DNA of 56,403 nt from JBFELU01 sp041551965 (lineage in GTDB: Bacteria > Actinomycetota > Acidimicrobiia > Spongiisociales > UBA11373): NCBI GenBank assembly GCA_041551965.1, contig JBFELU010000009.1:1-56403 (forward strand), given 5' to 3'. The notes below the pieces were generated by a model that was given only the letters and a program-made list of their open reading frames with translations, was not told where the DNA came from and did not search any database. Made by a program: the position numbers and the translations under genes. The first letter of the stretch is position 1. Every line of letters starts with the position of its first letter. Positions 8,960 through 17,279 of this stretch are shown in pieces.

Positions 8960-9003
8960 CGGGCGAGTCTACGAGCGCCCCGCCCGTCACCGTCCGACGG
9001 GGA

Positions 9004-9477
9004 TCAGTTCGATTGCTCGCTCCACACGTGCCGGGTCAGCGATGCCTCGTCGGCGTGGCCGCGCAGGTGGTCGACGGCGTGGAGCAACGCATACGCGGCC
9101 GACATCTCCATGACGCTGCCGTCGTCACGGCTGCGTCGCCGCACCTCGCTCCAATCCACCGCACCCGCTTCGTCGAGCGCCTGTTCGCACTGTGCGGCGA
9201 GATCGTCGATGAACCCGAGCAACTCCTCGGAGCTCTGCGCCGTCGCCCGGAACTCGGCGGACCGATCACGCTCCGGCAGCGGGAGCCCCACAGCCAGATA
9301 CAGGAGCAGCCGGGTGGCGCTCATGGCATGGGCCGTGAGCACCGCAATCGAGTTGGTGTCGGGCCCGGCGGGCTCCCAGTTGAGGGCTTCGACCGGGAGG
9401 CCGTCGGCCACCCGGCGCAGCGTGTCGAAGGCCTCGCCGGTGATGCGGCGGGCGGCGGTGATCATGGGATCGGTCAT
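9004..9477 (-). CDS. DinB superfamily protein
   Basis: A 157-residue four-helix-bundle protein. The pattern of DinB/YfiT-type putative metalloenzymes is present: LPVEALNWEPAGPDTNSIAVL, HAMSATRLLLYLAVG and a late ALLHAVDHLRGHADEA, giving three histidines (H in LTAHAMS, H in LLHAVDH and H in LRGHAD) that could bind a divalent metal. Related enzymes transfer or isomerise thiol adducts (mycothiol- or bacillithiol-dependent), which would fit an actinobacterium, but this is inference. Confidence 0.75.
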   Translation of the reverse strand: MTDPMITAARRITGEAFDTLRRVADGLPVEALNWEPAGPDTNSIAVLTAHAMSATRLLLYLAVGLPLPERDRSAEFRATAQSSEELLGFIDDLAAQCEQALDEAGAVDWSEVRRRSRDDGSVMEMSAAYALLHAVDHLRGHADEASLTRHVWSEQSN

Positions 9478-9536
9478 GGCGGCAGCGTACCGCCACTCCG
9501 GATGGCACCGCCTCGAGGCGTCAAGCGAAGCGGAAC

Positions 9537-9566
9537 GGAGCCCCCGGGTGGTACCACGGGGGCTCC
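9537..9566 (-). terminator. Hairpin terminator after the cupredoxin gene
   Basis: A perfect 10-bp stem (GGAGCCCCCG at 9537-9546 with CGGGGGCTCC at 9557-9566) with a 10-nt loop lies 17 nt past the stop codon of the leftward cupredoxin gene. No clear T-tract follows, as is common in high-GC genomes. Confidence 0.65.
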
Positions 9567-9582
9567 GCCCTTCCCCTCCTGC

Positions 9583-10323
9583 TTACAGCGTCGTTTCCAG
9601 CAGGTGGAACTTGGCCCACATGCCCTCCTCGTAGTGGCCCGGGATCATGCAGGCCACGATCGACCAGGGCAACGAGCCGTTGAACGTGATGTCGATCGAG
9701 AGGGTCTCTCCCGGCTGGATGAGAGCCAAGAGATCCGACCCCTCGATGTGGAATCCGTCGACTGTCTCGTGAGCATGCTGGTGACCCCCGGCGATGTGCG
9801 CATCGGCATCTGCCGGAGTCGTGAATCGGAACTCGTGCTCCTCGACCCACGAGTTGGATATCTCGAATCGAACCGTCTCACCTGGCTGGATCACCAACAG
9901 ATTCGGCTTGTAGTGGAGACCATCCATGTCGACCTTGATGACTCGATCCACCGGGCCCCCGGCGAGGGAGGCGACGACGTCGGCGCAGGGGTCGAGACCG
10001 TCATCGTGATGCCCATCCGAGTCGTCATGAGCGGCGTCGGCCTCCATGGCAGCGTGCTCCTCAGCCGACATGTCCCCCATGTCCTCGTCGTGATGCCCAT
10101 CCGAGTCGTCATGAGCGGCGTCATCGTGGTGACCGGCGTCACCGTGTCCGCCGGCGGAGACCTCGAGGCAGTCGATGAGCACCTCGTTGGAAGCGGCCAC
10201 GGCGTTGGCTTCATCGGCGTCCTCGCCGGCGATCGTCGCCGGGGAGCCCGTCGGTGCCTCGGCGCAAGCCGAGGCAACCAGCGTGACGAGAAGTGCACTC
10301 AGGAGGAGGCGATGGCGCGTCAT
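9583..10323 (-). CDS. Secreted cupredoxin-like copper lipoprotein with His/Asp-rich segment
   Basis: 246 residues from ATG 10323, preceded by AGGAGC. A lipoprotein signal (LLVTLVASAC, Cys20) is followed by a metal-chelating-looking stretch at about residues 55-110 rich in H, D and M (HHDDAAHDD, DSDGHHDEDMGDM, DSDGHHDDG), then a cupredoxin domain. Type I copper ligands are visible: His in EEHEFRF, then CMIPGHYEEGM, which spaces Cys, His and Met as C-x4-H-x4-M. It is probably an extracytoplasmic copper-binding electron carrier or copper chaperone. The His/Asp segment may buffer copper. It lies just after a hypothetical gene on the same strand (8 bp gap). Confidence 0.85.
   Translation of the reverse strand: MTRHRLLLSALLVTLVASACAEAPTGSPATIAGEDADEANAVAASNEVLIDCLEVSAGGHGDAGHHDDAAHDDSDGHHDEDMGDMSAEEHAAMEADAAHDDSDGHHDDGLDPCADVVASLAGGPVDRVIKVDMDGLHYKPNLLVIQPGETVRFEISNSWVEEHEFRFTTPADADAHIAGGHQHAHETVDGFHIEGSDLLALIQPGETLSIDITFNGSLPWSIVACMIPGHYEEGMWAKFHLLETTL
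10004..10122. repeat. Direct repeat inside the cupredoxin gene
   Basis: Two identical 35-bp copies (10004-10038 and 10088-10122), start-to-start distance 84 bp, encode the twice-occurring AHDDSDGHHD segment of the cupredoxin His/Asp-rich region. An in-frame 84-bp duplication (28 codons) with a diverged middle would explain it. Confidence 0.9.
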
Positions 10324-10330
10324 GCAGCTC

Positions 10331-10681
10331 CTAGTCGATAGTCGGGTGTGCAATCCGTGAGATGACATGCACCGGAACCGCCGGGTCGATCAACCCCGTG
10401 AAACTCTCGATAAAGGCCTGCTCGCGGGCACCCTCGTCTCTGACCTCGACGACGATCCCGTGCGTCTCACTGAGATCCCGGGGAAAGAGAAGAGGACAAG
10501 CGTCCCGATGGTCTCCGAAGCACACGAGCACGGGATCGCCCATGCGCTCCACGACGGAGCGGTCGATTGGTCCCGGCCAATCTGAGACATCGACGATCGT
10601 GACATCGTGCGTTGGGTCGCGGAAGACAGCGATCGGCATCACGTCTCGGGGTGTCGAGGTTCTAGAAGTCACCTGCGTCAT
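10331..10681 (-). CDS. Hypothetical protein
   Basis: 116 residues if started at ATG 10681, or 102 residues from ATG 10639 (MPIAVF). TAGATT lies six bases upstream of 10681 and would make a leaderless transcript from that ATG. The protein looks soluble alpha/beta (VTIVDVSDWPG, PVLVCFGDHRDACPLLF, GIVVEVRDEGA, VPVHVISRI). I recognise no family. It ends 8 bp before the cupredoxin start and is probably translated from the same mRNA. Confidence 0.55.
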   Translation of the reverse strand: MTQVTSRTSTPRDVMPIAVFRDPTHDVTIVDVSDWPGPIDRSVVERMGDPVLVCFGDHRDACPLLFPRDLSETHGIVVEVRDEGAREQAFIESFTGLIDPAVPVHVISRIAHPTID

Positions 10682-10757
10682 ACAGGGAATCTATGGTGAC
10701 GCGAGACCGCAAGATATCGCCCGTGAGGCCAATAGGGATCACCCATTCGGGGGACCC

Positions 10758-11372
10758 CTACTCGATGAGCCCGGTTCGCAATCCGACCGCAACAGCCTCG
10801 GCGCGGCTCCGAACCCCGAGGCGTTCGAAGATCGACTTGATGTGGGTCTTGACGGTCGCCTCGCTGATACCGAGTGCCCGGGCGACCTGCTTGTTCTCCA
10901 TACCGCGTGCCATGAGGACGAGCACATCCAACTCCCGAGGACTGAGCTCCCCGACTCGCACTGCACCAGGCTCGGCCAACTGAGCCGCCACCTCGCCCTG
11001 CACATAGGTGCCGCCTCGGGCCACTTCCTCGAGGGCCCGAATCAACTCACTGCGACCGGAGCTCTTCAACACATAGCCGGCCGCACCCAACGAGAGAGCG
11101 CGCCGCACGTACGCCGGCTCATCGTGCATGGAGAGAATGACCACCTTCGTCTCTGGGTATCGATTCAGAATCTCGGGAAGTGCATCGAGGCCCGAAACGC
11201 CCGGCATCCGAACGTCGAGGAGAACGATGTCTGCGCTCTGAGTGGCGAGGAGTTCGAGAAGCTGCGCTCCATCCTCGGCTTCGGCAACGATGTCGATCTC
11301 CTCGCGATCGGACAACATCCAGCGCAGACCGTCTCGCACGACCGAATGATCGTCGGCAATGATCAGTCTCAT
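10758..11372 (-). CDS. NarL/FixJ-type response regulator
   Basis: 204 residues. The N-terminal receiver domain has the acidic pair DD at 7-8, the phospho-acceptor Asp53 in VLLDVRMPG and the conserved Lys in GYVLKSS. A LuxR/GerE helix-turn-helix follows (LSPRELDVLVLMARGMENKQ, then ISEATVKTHIKSIFERLG). It is partnered with the histidine kinase gene just upstream; the kinase stop and this ATG overlap by 4 bp, so they are translationally coupled. Targets unknown. Confidence 0.93.
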   Translation of the reverse strand: MRLIIADDHSVVRDGLRWMLSDREEIDIVAEAEDGAQLLELLATQSADIVLLDVRMPGVSGLDALPEILNRYPETKVVILSMHDEPAYVRRALSLGAAGYVLKSSGRSELIRALEEVARGGTYVQGEVAAQLAEPGAVRVGELSPRELDVLVLMARGMENKQVARALGISEATVKTHIKSIFERLGVRSRAEAVAVGLRTGLIE

Positions 11373-12700
11373 GGTTCCAGCCCCCGCGGCACCCAGGCGT
11401 GAAAGACCGTACCCCCGCCCCTTCTCCTCCGCACTCTCAGGCCGCCACCGACCGCCTCGAGTCGCTCACGAGACGTGGTGATTCCCAGACCCTGTCCCCC
11501 GTCGTAGCCGACACCATCGTCGATCACGTTGAGCGTGAGTCGGCTCTCCGTCTCCCCAAGGCCGACGGTGACACGTCCCGCCTCGGCATGCTTTCGCACG
11601 TTGATGAGCGCCTCTTGTGCCGCCCGGAAGAGAACTGAAGGGCCAACGCCCACGGCAAGGGGGCCGGTGTCGAGGCGAAGCTCGACCTGGAGATCCGACT
11701 CGTTTCGAACCGTCTCAACGAGGTCGACAAGTGCCGCCCGGATCCCGAGATCGTCGGCGTCACTCTGGTGCAGAAGTCGCAGTTCCTGTCGGAGGGTACG
11801 GTCGACCTGTCGCACCAGGCCTTCCATCGTGGACAGTTCTGCGCGCACCGGATGGTCGTCCGCGAGCTTCACCCGACTTCCTTCCAGGCCGTAGAGGAGC
11901 CGGTAGAGCGGCTGACCAACATCATCGTGAAGCGATCCGACGATCCGTCTTCGTTCCGCATCCTGGGCACGAAGCAATTCCCCAAGGAGGCTCTCAGCCT
12001 GGCGGCGACGGCGGTCGATGGCACGTGCGCCGGCCAGAGTCAAGCTCCCCATGAAGAGAGAGAGAACACCGAGACCGAGACCGATGCTCAGCCAGGTATT
12101 CCGCCTGATGTCACTCAACTCCCGATCGAGCGTGTCGGTGAGTTGCTCCACCTCGAAGACCGCTGCCACCTCACCGGCCTCGTTCCGAACCGGCACGTAG
12201 AACTCGATCAAGCGGCCGAGGTCACGTTCCAGGGCGTGAGCATCCTCATCGAGAGTCGAGATACCCGACACCGCTTGCCCCGCGAATGCCCGGAGAGCGA
12301 GATCGGAGAGTGCGAATCGCCGACCGGTGAGCTCACCCCCCGAGGAATAGGCGATCGTTCCGTCGGGCGACCACAGCTTCACCCTGACCGTTTCTCCTCC
12401 GAGCAGCCTCAGACTGACTTCGGCGTCGAGCGGCGCCATACCTGCCGCGTCGCCCAGGTCCTCGGGAATGACCCCCCGGTTGGAGAGTTCGGCGCTGATG
12501 GTCTCAATGAGGGCGGTCCGTCCGTCGAGCAGATGATCCTGGGACGACTGGACGATGAAGAACCCGAGGGCCACGGTGAGCGCCAAAGCGACCGCAATGC
12601 CCCCAAGCCCGACCCGACCTACCCAGCCCAGTTCCCGCCACTCGGTCACGACCGCGGCGAGGAGACGGCTGCGCTCGGGAACGGACTCGGTGGATGCCAT
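11369..12700 (-). CDS. NarL-family sensor histidine kinase
   Basis: 443 residues: a first membrane helix (about 30-50), an extracytoplasmic sensor region (about 51-200) with a PAS/Cache-like look (RVKLWSPDGTIAYSSGGEL, IEFYVPVRNEAGEVAAVFEV), a second membrane helix (about 203-226), a HisKA_3 dimerisation box with phospho-acceptor His258 in GSLHDDVGQPLYRLL, and a C-terminal ATPase domain (N box ALINVRKHAEAG; G1 box DDGVGYDGGQGLGI). The signal is unknown. It is the cognate kinase of the response regulator that follows with a 4-bp overlap. Confidence 0.93.
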   Translation of the reverse strand: MASTESVPERSRLLAAVVTEWRELGWVGRVGLGGIAVALALTVALGFFIVQSSQDHLLDGRTALIETISAELSNRGVIPEDLGDAAGMAPLDAEVSLRLLGGETVRVKLWSPDGTIAYSSGGELTGRRFALSDLALRAFAGQAVSGISTLDEDAHALERDLGRLIEFYVPVRNEAGEVAAVFEVEQLTDTLDRELSDIRRNTWLSIGLGLGVLSLFMGSLTLAGARAIDRRRRQAESLLGELLRAQDAERRRIVGSLHDDVGQPLYRLLYGLEGSRVKLADDHPVRAELSTMEGLVRQVDRTLRQELRLLHQSDADDLGIRAALVDLVETVRNESDLQVELRLDTGPLAVGVGPSVLFRAAQEALINVRKHAEAGRVTVGLGETESRLTLNVIDDGVGYDGGQGLGITTSRERLEAVGGGLRVRRRRGGGTVFHAWVPRGLEP

Positions 12701-12765
12701 CGGTCGATGATCTCAGCATCCGGCCCCCTCCTCAACCGATATCCGGTGGCCGGCCGATCGCGTCG

Positions 12766-13140
12766 TCAGCGCGCCCAGGCGAGGGTGAACTGGATTCCGG
12801 CGAGAACCGCGTTTCCGGCCGTGCCTCCGGGGCTCGATGCCAACCCGGCCACCAGAGCGAAGACCCCACCGGTAATGAGTGCCGCCTTCACCAAATCTCC
12901 CCGAATCAGGATCAGCACCGCAACGGTGACTTGGAAGAGAACCAGCAGGACCGTGAACAACCGGGCGTTGGGGAGGATCAGTTCCCGGACCGCCGATCGA
13001 GCGGGCCGGAGCCAAGCGCCGTCGGCAAAGCCTCCATAGAACTCAACGGTGTGACCCATGGTCCACACCGAGTTGAACACCGCACCGATGAGGTAGATCG
13101 CTGCGATGCCGATCTCCCCGACGGTACGTATTCCGGTCAC
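12766..13140 (-). CDS. Integral membrane protein of unknown function
   Basis: 124 residues with about four membrane helices (VGEIGIAAIYLIGAVFNSVW, LFTVLLVLFQVTVAVLILI, LITGGVFALVAGLASS, AVLAGIQFTLAW). GTG start at 13140. It starts 20 bp after another small membrane protein gene on the same strand, so the two are probably an operon. No family is recognised with confidence. Confidence 0.65.
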   Translation of the reverse strand: MTGIRTVGEIGIAAIYLIGAVFNSVWTMGHTVEFYGGFADGAWLRPARSAVRELILPNARLFTVLLVLFQVTVAVLILIRGDLVKAALITGGVFALVAGLASSPGGTAGNAVLAGIQFTLAWAR

Positions 13141-13159
13141 GGCCGACCCGCCCCCACCG

Positions 13160-13534
13160 TCACACGAGGCTGGCGGCGATCAGCAGACCCGACGTAACCG
13201 ACATCACCACCGGGCACATCTTGAACCAGATCACCCCGGTGCGGGCCCCGGTCATGGCGGTCCAGGCGCCGATGGCGAGTAGGAAACCCACCACCACCCG
13301 GTAGACGAGGTCTTCGGCCGTCTCGGGAGTCTTCCCCGACCAGGTCACCGCCACGATCAGCATGGCCACGAACATGAAGCTCAGGCCCTCGGCGACCCAC
13401 TCCATCGTGATGATGAAACGGTTGTCCCTGCTGATGTCGCCGAACCCGGCCACGACCTGTCGGGTGGGGATGATGTGGCTCACCCCCCACAAGAACACGA
13501 TCCCGGCTGCGATGTATGCAAATGCTTCCGACAT
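13160..13534 (-). CDS. Integral membrane protein of unknown function
   Basis: 124 residues from ATG 13534 (GAGGTGGGAG just upstream; a GTG at 13543 would add three residues). About four membrane helices: FAYIAAGIVFLWGVSHII, MEWVAEGLSFMFVAMLIVAV, YRVVVGFLLAIGAWTAM and VVMSVTSGLLIAASLV. The sequence has the feel of small DUF4345-type or SdpI-type helical proteins, but I cannot name it. First gene of a two-gene unit with the next membrane protein. Confidence 0.65.
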   Translation of the reverse strand: MSEAFAYIAAGIVFLWGVSHIIPTRQVVAGFGDISRDNRFIITMEWVAEGLSFMFVAMLIVAVTWSGKTPETAEDLVYRVVVGFLLAIGAWTAMTGARTGVIWFKMCPVVMSVTSGLLIAASLV

Positions 13535-13653
13535 GACTCCCACCTCGGCGAAGACGCTGTCGTCGAGGGCGTGGTCCCCCAGACGCTCGTCACTGATGGT
13601 CGATAGGCGAGCCTGACAAGACCAGGGTCGGAGGTCCCAACCCCGGCACCGAA

Positions 13654-14565
13654 TCAGCCCGGAATCGGCTTGGTGTAGCCGTCGAGCAAGTACCTCGGGG
13701 AGAAGCCCGCACTCCGGTACAGAGCGGCCGACGCCGGGTTGGTTCCCTCGTTGACCACCTGGGCCCGGCTCATTCCAGCCTCGGCCATGCGCCGCATCGC
13801 AAAGAGCAGCAGCGCCTTACCGAGACCCCGACGGCGGTGATCCCGATGAGTGCCCACCGGCTCGAAGAGCCCGGTCTGGTTGACCCGATCGAGCCACGTC
13901 ACGGTGAACGCCGCCAGCGATCCCCGTTCCGTCTCGACGACGAACTCCCGCTCCGGCTCGTACCCGGGGGACTCCATCACCTTGCGATAGAGCCCCGCCG
14001 TCCACTCCGAGCCGAAGGAGGCGGCGTGCACCTCGGCGACGACGCCGGCTTCGGCGACCCCCCGCACCGATCGAACGGCGTACCCCTCGGGAACGACCGG
14101 GTCCTCGAGTGCGGTGAGGCTCCTCTCGTTCAGCGCCCACGGCGGCTCGCCGTCACGCCGCCACCCCAACTCGGCGAGAAGCCCGATGCGGACGACGTCG
14201 TCACGAAACGGGGTGTCCACCAATCGATCGCATTCGATCTCGTGGTGGTGGGCCAACCGCACGATCTCGGTTTCCCCGTACCTCAGCACGTCGCGCTCGA
14301 ACGCCCCACCCCGGAGATCGGGACGGACCTGGGCGTCGAAGCCCCGATGACCCGCCGATACGAGGACCCAGGCGGCGATTCCCCTGCCGTCTTCCCAGAT
14401 GGTGAGCACCTCGGCGGGATCGAACAGCTTGTTGCCGTTGAAGAGGCGGTGTGGAATGTCCCCCGGGTGCAGGAACCCGCAACCGGATGTCTCCGCGATT
14501 GCGGCCGCGTTGAAAGCCTGGAGGGCGGCAACATCGTCGGCATCTCGGTAGCGACGGCGCTTCAC
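13654..14565 (-). CDS. GNAT-family N-acetyltransferase, probably two-domain
   Basis: About 303 residues from GTG 14565. The C-terminal half is a clear GNAT domain: VGTHRDHRRRGLGKALLLFA (acetyl-CoA pyrophosphate loop R-x-x-G-x-G/A) followed by VVNEGTNPASAALYRSAGF. The N-terminal half (DADDVAALQAFNAAA, LTIWEDGRGIAAWVLVSAG) looks like a second, degenerate GNAT domain, as in MshD-like tandem enzymes. Substrate unknown. The start is uncertain (GTG 14577 also possible); no ribosome binding site is seen at either, and CATAGT upstream would fit a leaderless mRNA. Divergent from dps. Confidence 0.8.
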   Translation of the reverse strand: MKRRRYRDADDVAALQAFNAAAIAETSGCGFLHPGDIPHRLFNGNKLFDPAEVLTIWEDGRGIAAWVLVSAGHRGFDAQVRPDLRGGAFERDVLRYGETEIVRLAHHHEIECDRLVDTPFRDDVVRIGLLAELGWRRDGEPPWALNERSLTALEDPVVPEGYAVRSVRGVAEAGVVAEVHAASFGSEWTAGLYRKVMESPGYEPEREFVVETERGSLAAFTVTWLDRVNQTGLFEPVGTHRDHRRRGLGKALLLFAMRRMAEAGMSRAQVVNEGTNPASAALYRSAGFSPRYLLDGYTKPIPG

Positions 14566-14671
14566 GGGACCACACACTATGCAACACCGGGCTGGGCGGA
14601 ACCCGATCCCGGAGGTGGCATACTCGGTGCCACGACGATCTCCCCACCACGACCTCCGAAGGAGAACGACG

Positions 14672-15139
14672 ATGGAAATCAACATCGGCATCGACGACAC
14701 GGCGCGCAAGGACCTCTCAGGCCATCTCGGTCATCTCCTCGCCGACACCTACACCCTGTACCTCAAGACCCAGAACTACCACTGGAACGTCACCGGCCCG
14801 ATGTTTCGCAGCCTGCACCTGATGTTCGAGGAGGAATACATCGAGTTGCGCGACGCCGTCGACGAGATCGCCGAGCGCATCCGAGCGCTCGGGTATCCGG
14901 CGCCGGGCAGCTTCGCCGAGTTCTCGGCCGCCACGACGATTCCCGAAGGGGATGCATCGGCGGAAGCGATGGACATGGTCCGGCAGCTCGCCGAAGGCCA
15001 CGAGACCGCGGCCCGGACCGCCCGCAGTGTCGTCGACGCCGCCGAAGCCGCCGGCGACGTGGCCACCGCCGACCTGGCCACCGTCCGTATCGAGACCCAC
15101 GAGAAGACTGCGTGGATGCTGCGAGCGACGGCCGCCTGA
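14672..15139 (+). CDS. dps: Dps family DNA-protection/ferritin-like protein
   Basis: 155 residues forming a four-helix ferritin-like bundle. The inter-subunit ferroxidase site residues are present: KTQNYHWNVTGPMFRSLH gives the two His, and MFEEEYIELRDAVDEIAERI gives the Asp/Glu ligands. Dps forms 12-subunit shells that oxidise Fe(II) with peroxide and protect DNA in starvation and oxidative stress. ATG at 14672 with GAAGGAGA upstream. The Lys-rich DNA-binding tail of E. coli Dps is not present; the C terminus is Ala-rich and uncharged. Confidence 0.93.
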   Translation: MEINIGIDDTARKDLSGHLGHLLADTYTLYLKTQNYHWNVTGPMFRSLHLMFEEEYIELRDAVDEIAERIRALGYPAPGSFAEFSAATTIPEGDASAEAMDMVRQLAEGHETAARTARSVVDAAEAAGDVATADLATVRIETHEKTAWMLRATAA

Positions 15140-15204
15140 GCCGGCATCGGACTCCCTGAGCCAATCCGGTCCCTTCCGGATCGCCCGGGAATATGACTTC
15201 TTGA

Positions 15205-15375
15205 TCAGTCGGTGATGATGTCGATACGGTCGGCCGACACCTCGACGATGACCACCGGGACCATCCGGTGCGCCTCCTCCAGCCACAGGTAGAGCATGTA
15301 CCTGCCGTCGAAGAGGAAGAGGGAACCCTCTGCGGTCACATCGGGTACTCCTTCTTCAGGCGCTGCTTGGCTCAT
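15205..15375 (-). CDS. Small hypothetical protein (56 aa)
   Basis: A 56-codon frame, ATG 15373-15375 to TGA 15205-15207. The product is strongly patterned as beta strands: GSLFLFDGRYMLYLWLEE, then MVPVVIVEVSADRIDI. Its ATG overlaps the stop codon of the sigma-factor-like fragment by ATGA, the usual coupling arrangement. GAAGGAG lies 24-30 bases inside the frame before a GTG and could mark a shorter start. No family recognised. Confidence 0.5.
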   Translation of the reverse strand: MSQAAPEEGVPDVTAEGSLFLFDGRYMLYLWLEEAHRMVPVVIVEVSADRIDIITD

Positions 15376-15587
15376 TGAAACCGCTTGTCGACCGCGCCGG
15401 CCGAGCAGTCCAGGACTTCGGCGATCTCGGCATGCGACGGGTTCTTCCAGGGGGCGAGAAGCAGCACCTCGCGGTCACCAGAGCGGAGTCGCGTCACGGC
15501 CCAGCGCACCCGAGGGTGCTCGTCGTCGTCCACCACGACCTGCTCCGGAATCCCGGGGCCCTCCCACTCACGACACCATGCACCCAC
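15372..15587 (-). pseudogene. Sigma-70 region 4 fragment (ECF-type remnant)
   Basis: The frame encodes a helix-turn-helix close to ECF sigma region 4: TRLRSGDREVLLLAPWKNPS, then HAEIAEVLDCSAGAVDKRF, where the normal protein continues with a second half of the recognition helix and an RA motif. Here it stops right after KRFQ, and upstream there is only about 25 residues of linker and no region 2. It therefore looks like a decayed sigma factor cut at both ends. Its 5' edge abuts the stop of the cupin gene, and its stop overlaps the start of the 56-aa frame. A tiny stand-alone DNA-binding protein is the alternative. Confidence 0.6.
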
Positions 15588-15590
15588 CCG

Positions 15591-15989
15591 CTACGGCGCG
15601 GGGGTGGTGTCGGGCTTCCACGGGCCTTCGATCAGCACCGCTTCGTCGTCGCCGGGCCAAGGCGGCAACGCCGTACAGGTGAAGGTCAAGTTCTCGTCTC
15701 CGCAGCAGCGATACTGAAAGCCGGTGCCGAGCGGGATGTCGATGCACACCCCGGGCTGCAACTCTGTGACGCTCTCGGCCCCGTCAGGCGCCTTGCGCCA
15801 GACCTGTCCTCGCCCGGACAGGATGTACCAGTACTCGTCGATCGAGCGGAAACGGCAGGCGCGGCCGACCATGCCGGGCGGCACGGTCGAATGGATCATG
15901 TTGCCGTGGGGTCCGTCAACCAGGAAGCGGATGTAGGCGCCGAGCGGCGAACGGCCCACCTCCGCCGTCTCCACATGCACCGTCTTCAT
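15591..15989 (-). CDS. Cupin domain protein
   Basis: 132 residues from ATG 15989 (GAGGCAGAGG upstream; an ATG at 16004 would add five residues). A single cupin barrel: FRSIDEYWYILSGRGQVWRK is motif 1 with an acidic position but only part of the usual His set, and LQPGVCIDIPLGTGFQYRC is motif 2. The His of motif 2 is replaced, so metal binding may be altered. Possibly a sugar isomerase-like or sensor cupin; substrate unknown. Monocistronic or followed by the sigma remnant. Confidence 0.8.
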   Translation of the reverse strand: MKTVHVETAEVGRSPLGAYIRFLVDGPHGNMIHSTVPPGMVGRACRFRSIDEYWYILSGRGQVWRKAPDGAESVTELQPGVCIDIPLGTGFQYRCCGDENLTFTCTALPPWPGDDEAVLIEGPWKPDTTPAP

Positions 15990-16030
15990 CGTCCTCTGCC
16001 TCATCGCGTCACACTACGGCAGCCATGCCC

Positions 16031-16058
16031 TGAGGTGGCGATTCTCAAGCACACCTCG
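16031..16058 (+). repeat. Dispersed repeat, copy A (partial)
   Basis: GAGGTGGCGATTCTCAAGC followed by ACACCTC matches the first half of the repeat family seen at 18895, 27162 and 29502. This copy lies in the divergent gap before the FGE-like gene, 42 nt upstream of the cupin start. Confidence 0.6.
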
Positions 16059-16214
16059 ACGTCACGCTCGATGAGGTGAGCCTGGGGTCGGGGAGAGCAC
16101 TCACCTGGAGTGGCGCGGCATAGGCGCACCACTCACGGCTGACCGGCTCGGGTCTTCGCCGGTCCGTCGTCACCATGATCGTCGTGGTACACCTGACTGG
16201 TCGAAAGGAGTGGC

Positions 16215-17279
16215 ATGGGTTCCCTCGGGAGGCGAGGTCGGCAGCGTTCCCGCGTCCGACGCGGTGCCGAGGTCGGCCGCCCTGGGCTCCGACCCCGGGG
16301 CCCGCGGGGGCTGAGCGCCGTGCGGCGTACGGCCGCGATGGCTGCCGTGTGGGTCTTCGTGGCGGTCGCCTGCGGAGACATCGGCCAGGGGTCCCCGACC
16401 CCGGCGCCGACCGCGCCCACAACGACGGGGCCCACCACGACGGCGGCCCCGGCCACCACCGAACCGGTGTCCGGTGCGATCACGGTGCGGCCCACCGACG
16501 CGGCGGAGATGGTGTACGTGCCGGGAGGGGAGTTCCCGATGGGTAGCACGCCCGAGGACATCGACAACGCGCTGGCACTCTGCACGGAGCAGTACCGCTA
16601 CTGCAACCGCTGGTTCTACTCCCGGGAGGCGCCCGAGCACATGGTGACGGTGACCGGATTCCGGCTGGACCGCATTGAGGTCACCAATGACCGGTACCGC
16701 CTCTGCGCGGGGACAGGGGCTTGTGAAGTACCCGCCGTCTGTGGCGGAACCGAGGCCGATTACGAGGACCCGAACGTCGCAGACCATCCTGTGGTGTGCG
16801 TCGATTGGGGGGAGGCCTCCGCGTACTGCGAATGGGCCGGGGGTCGGCTACCGACCGAGGCCGAATGGGAGTACGCCGCCGCCGGACCCGATGGACGTGA
16901 TTACCCGTGGGGCGACGAGTTCGGAGCGGCCGCCACCAACTACTGCGATGCCGGATGCCGGGAGAGCCACGCTGATCCGGTGTTTGCCGACGGATTCGAG
17001 CGGACGGCTCCGGCGGCTTCCCTGCCCGGCGACGTGTCGTGGTCCGGCGCCCTCGACCTGGGCGGCAACGTAGCCGAGTGGGTGGGCGATTGGTTGGGTG
17101 ACTACCCACCCGGACCGGTGGCCGATCCCACCGGGTCCGCCGACGGAGCCGAGCGGGTGATTCGCGGTGGCTCCTGGAAGTCGCCGGCCGTCTACAGCCG
17201 GACCACGCTGCGGGCCGGAGCCGATCCCCGCACGCGACTCAGCAACCTCGGGTTCCGATGCGTGTTGCCGGCGGGTTGA
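16215..17279 (+). CDS. Formylglycine-generating-enzyme-like (SUMF1 domain) lipoprotein
   Basis: 354 residues. An Arg-rich N terminus leads to a signal peptide with lipobox (VFVAVAC), a Pro/Thr linker and a full SUMF1 domain: MVYVPGGEFPMGSTPED, FRLDRIEVTNDRYRLC, VVCVDWGEASAYCEWAGGR, LPTEAEWEYAAAG, LDLGGNVAEWVGDW and the final RVIRGGSWKSPAVYSRTTLR, NLGFRC. True sulfatase-activating enzymes have two Cys after GGSW; here the matching positions are Ser, so it is probably not an FGE but a C-type-lectin-like SUMF1 protein anchored outside the membrane. Binding partner unknown. Confidence 0.82.
   Translation: MGSLGRRGRQRSRVRRGAEVGRPGLRPRGPRGLSAVRRTAAMAAVWVFVAVACGDIGQGSPTPAPTAPTTTGPTTTAAPATTEPVSGAITVRPTDAAEMVYVPGGEFPMGSTPEDIDNALALCTEQYRYCNRWFYSREAPEHMVTVTGFRLDRIEVTNDRYRLCAGTGACEVPAVCGGTEADYEDPNVADHPVVCVDWGEASAYCEWAGGRLPTEAEWEYAAAGPDGRDYPWGDEFGAAATNYCDAGCRESHADPVFADGFERTAPAASLPGDVSWSGALDLGGNVAEWVGDWLGDYPPGPVADPTGSADGAERVIRGGSWKSPAVYSRTTLRAGADPRTRLSNLGFRCVLPAG

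Noticed and set aside
10362..11402. 346-codon plus-strand frame over the response regulator gene
   Set aside because: Antisense to an unmistakable receiver/LuxR protein and without motifs.
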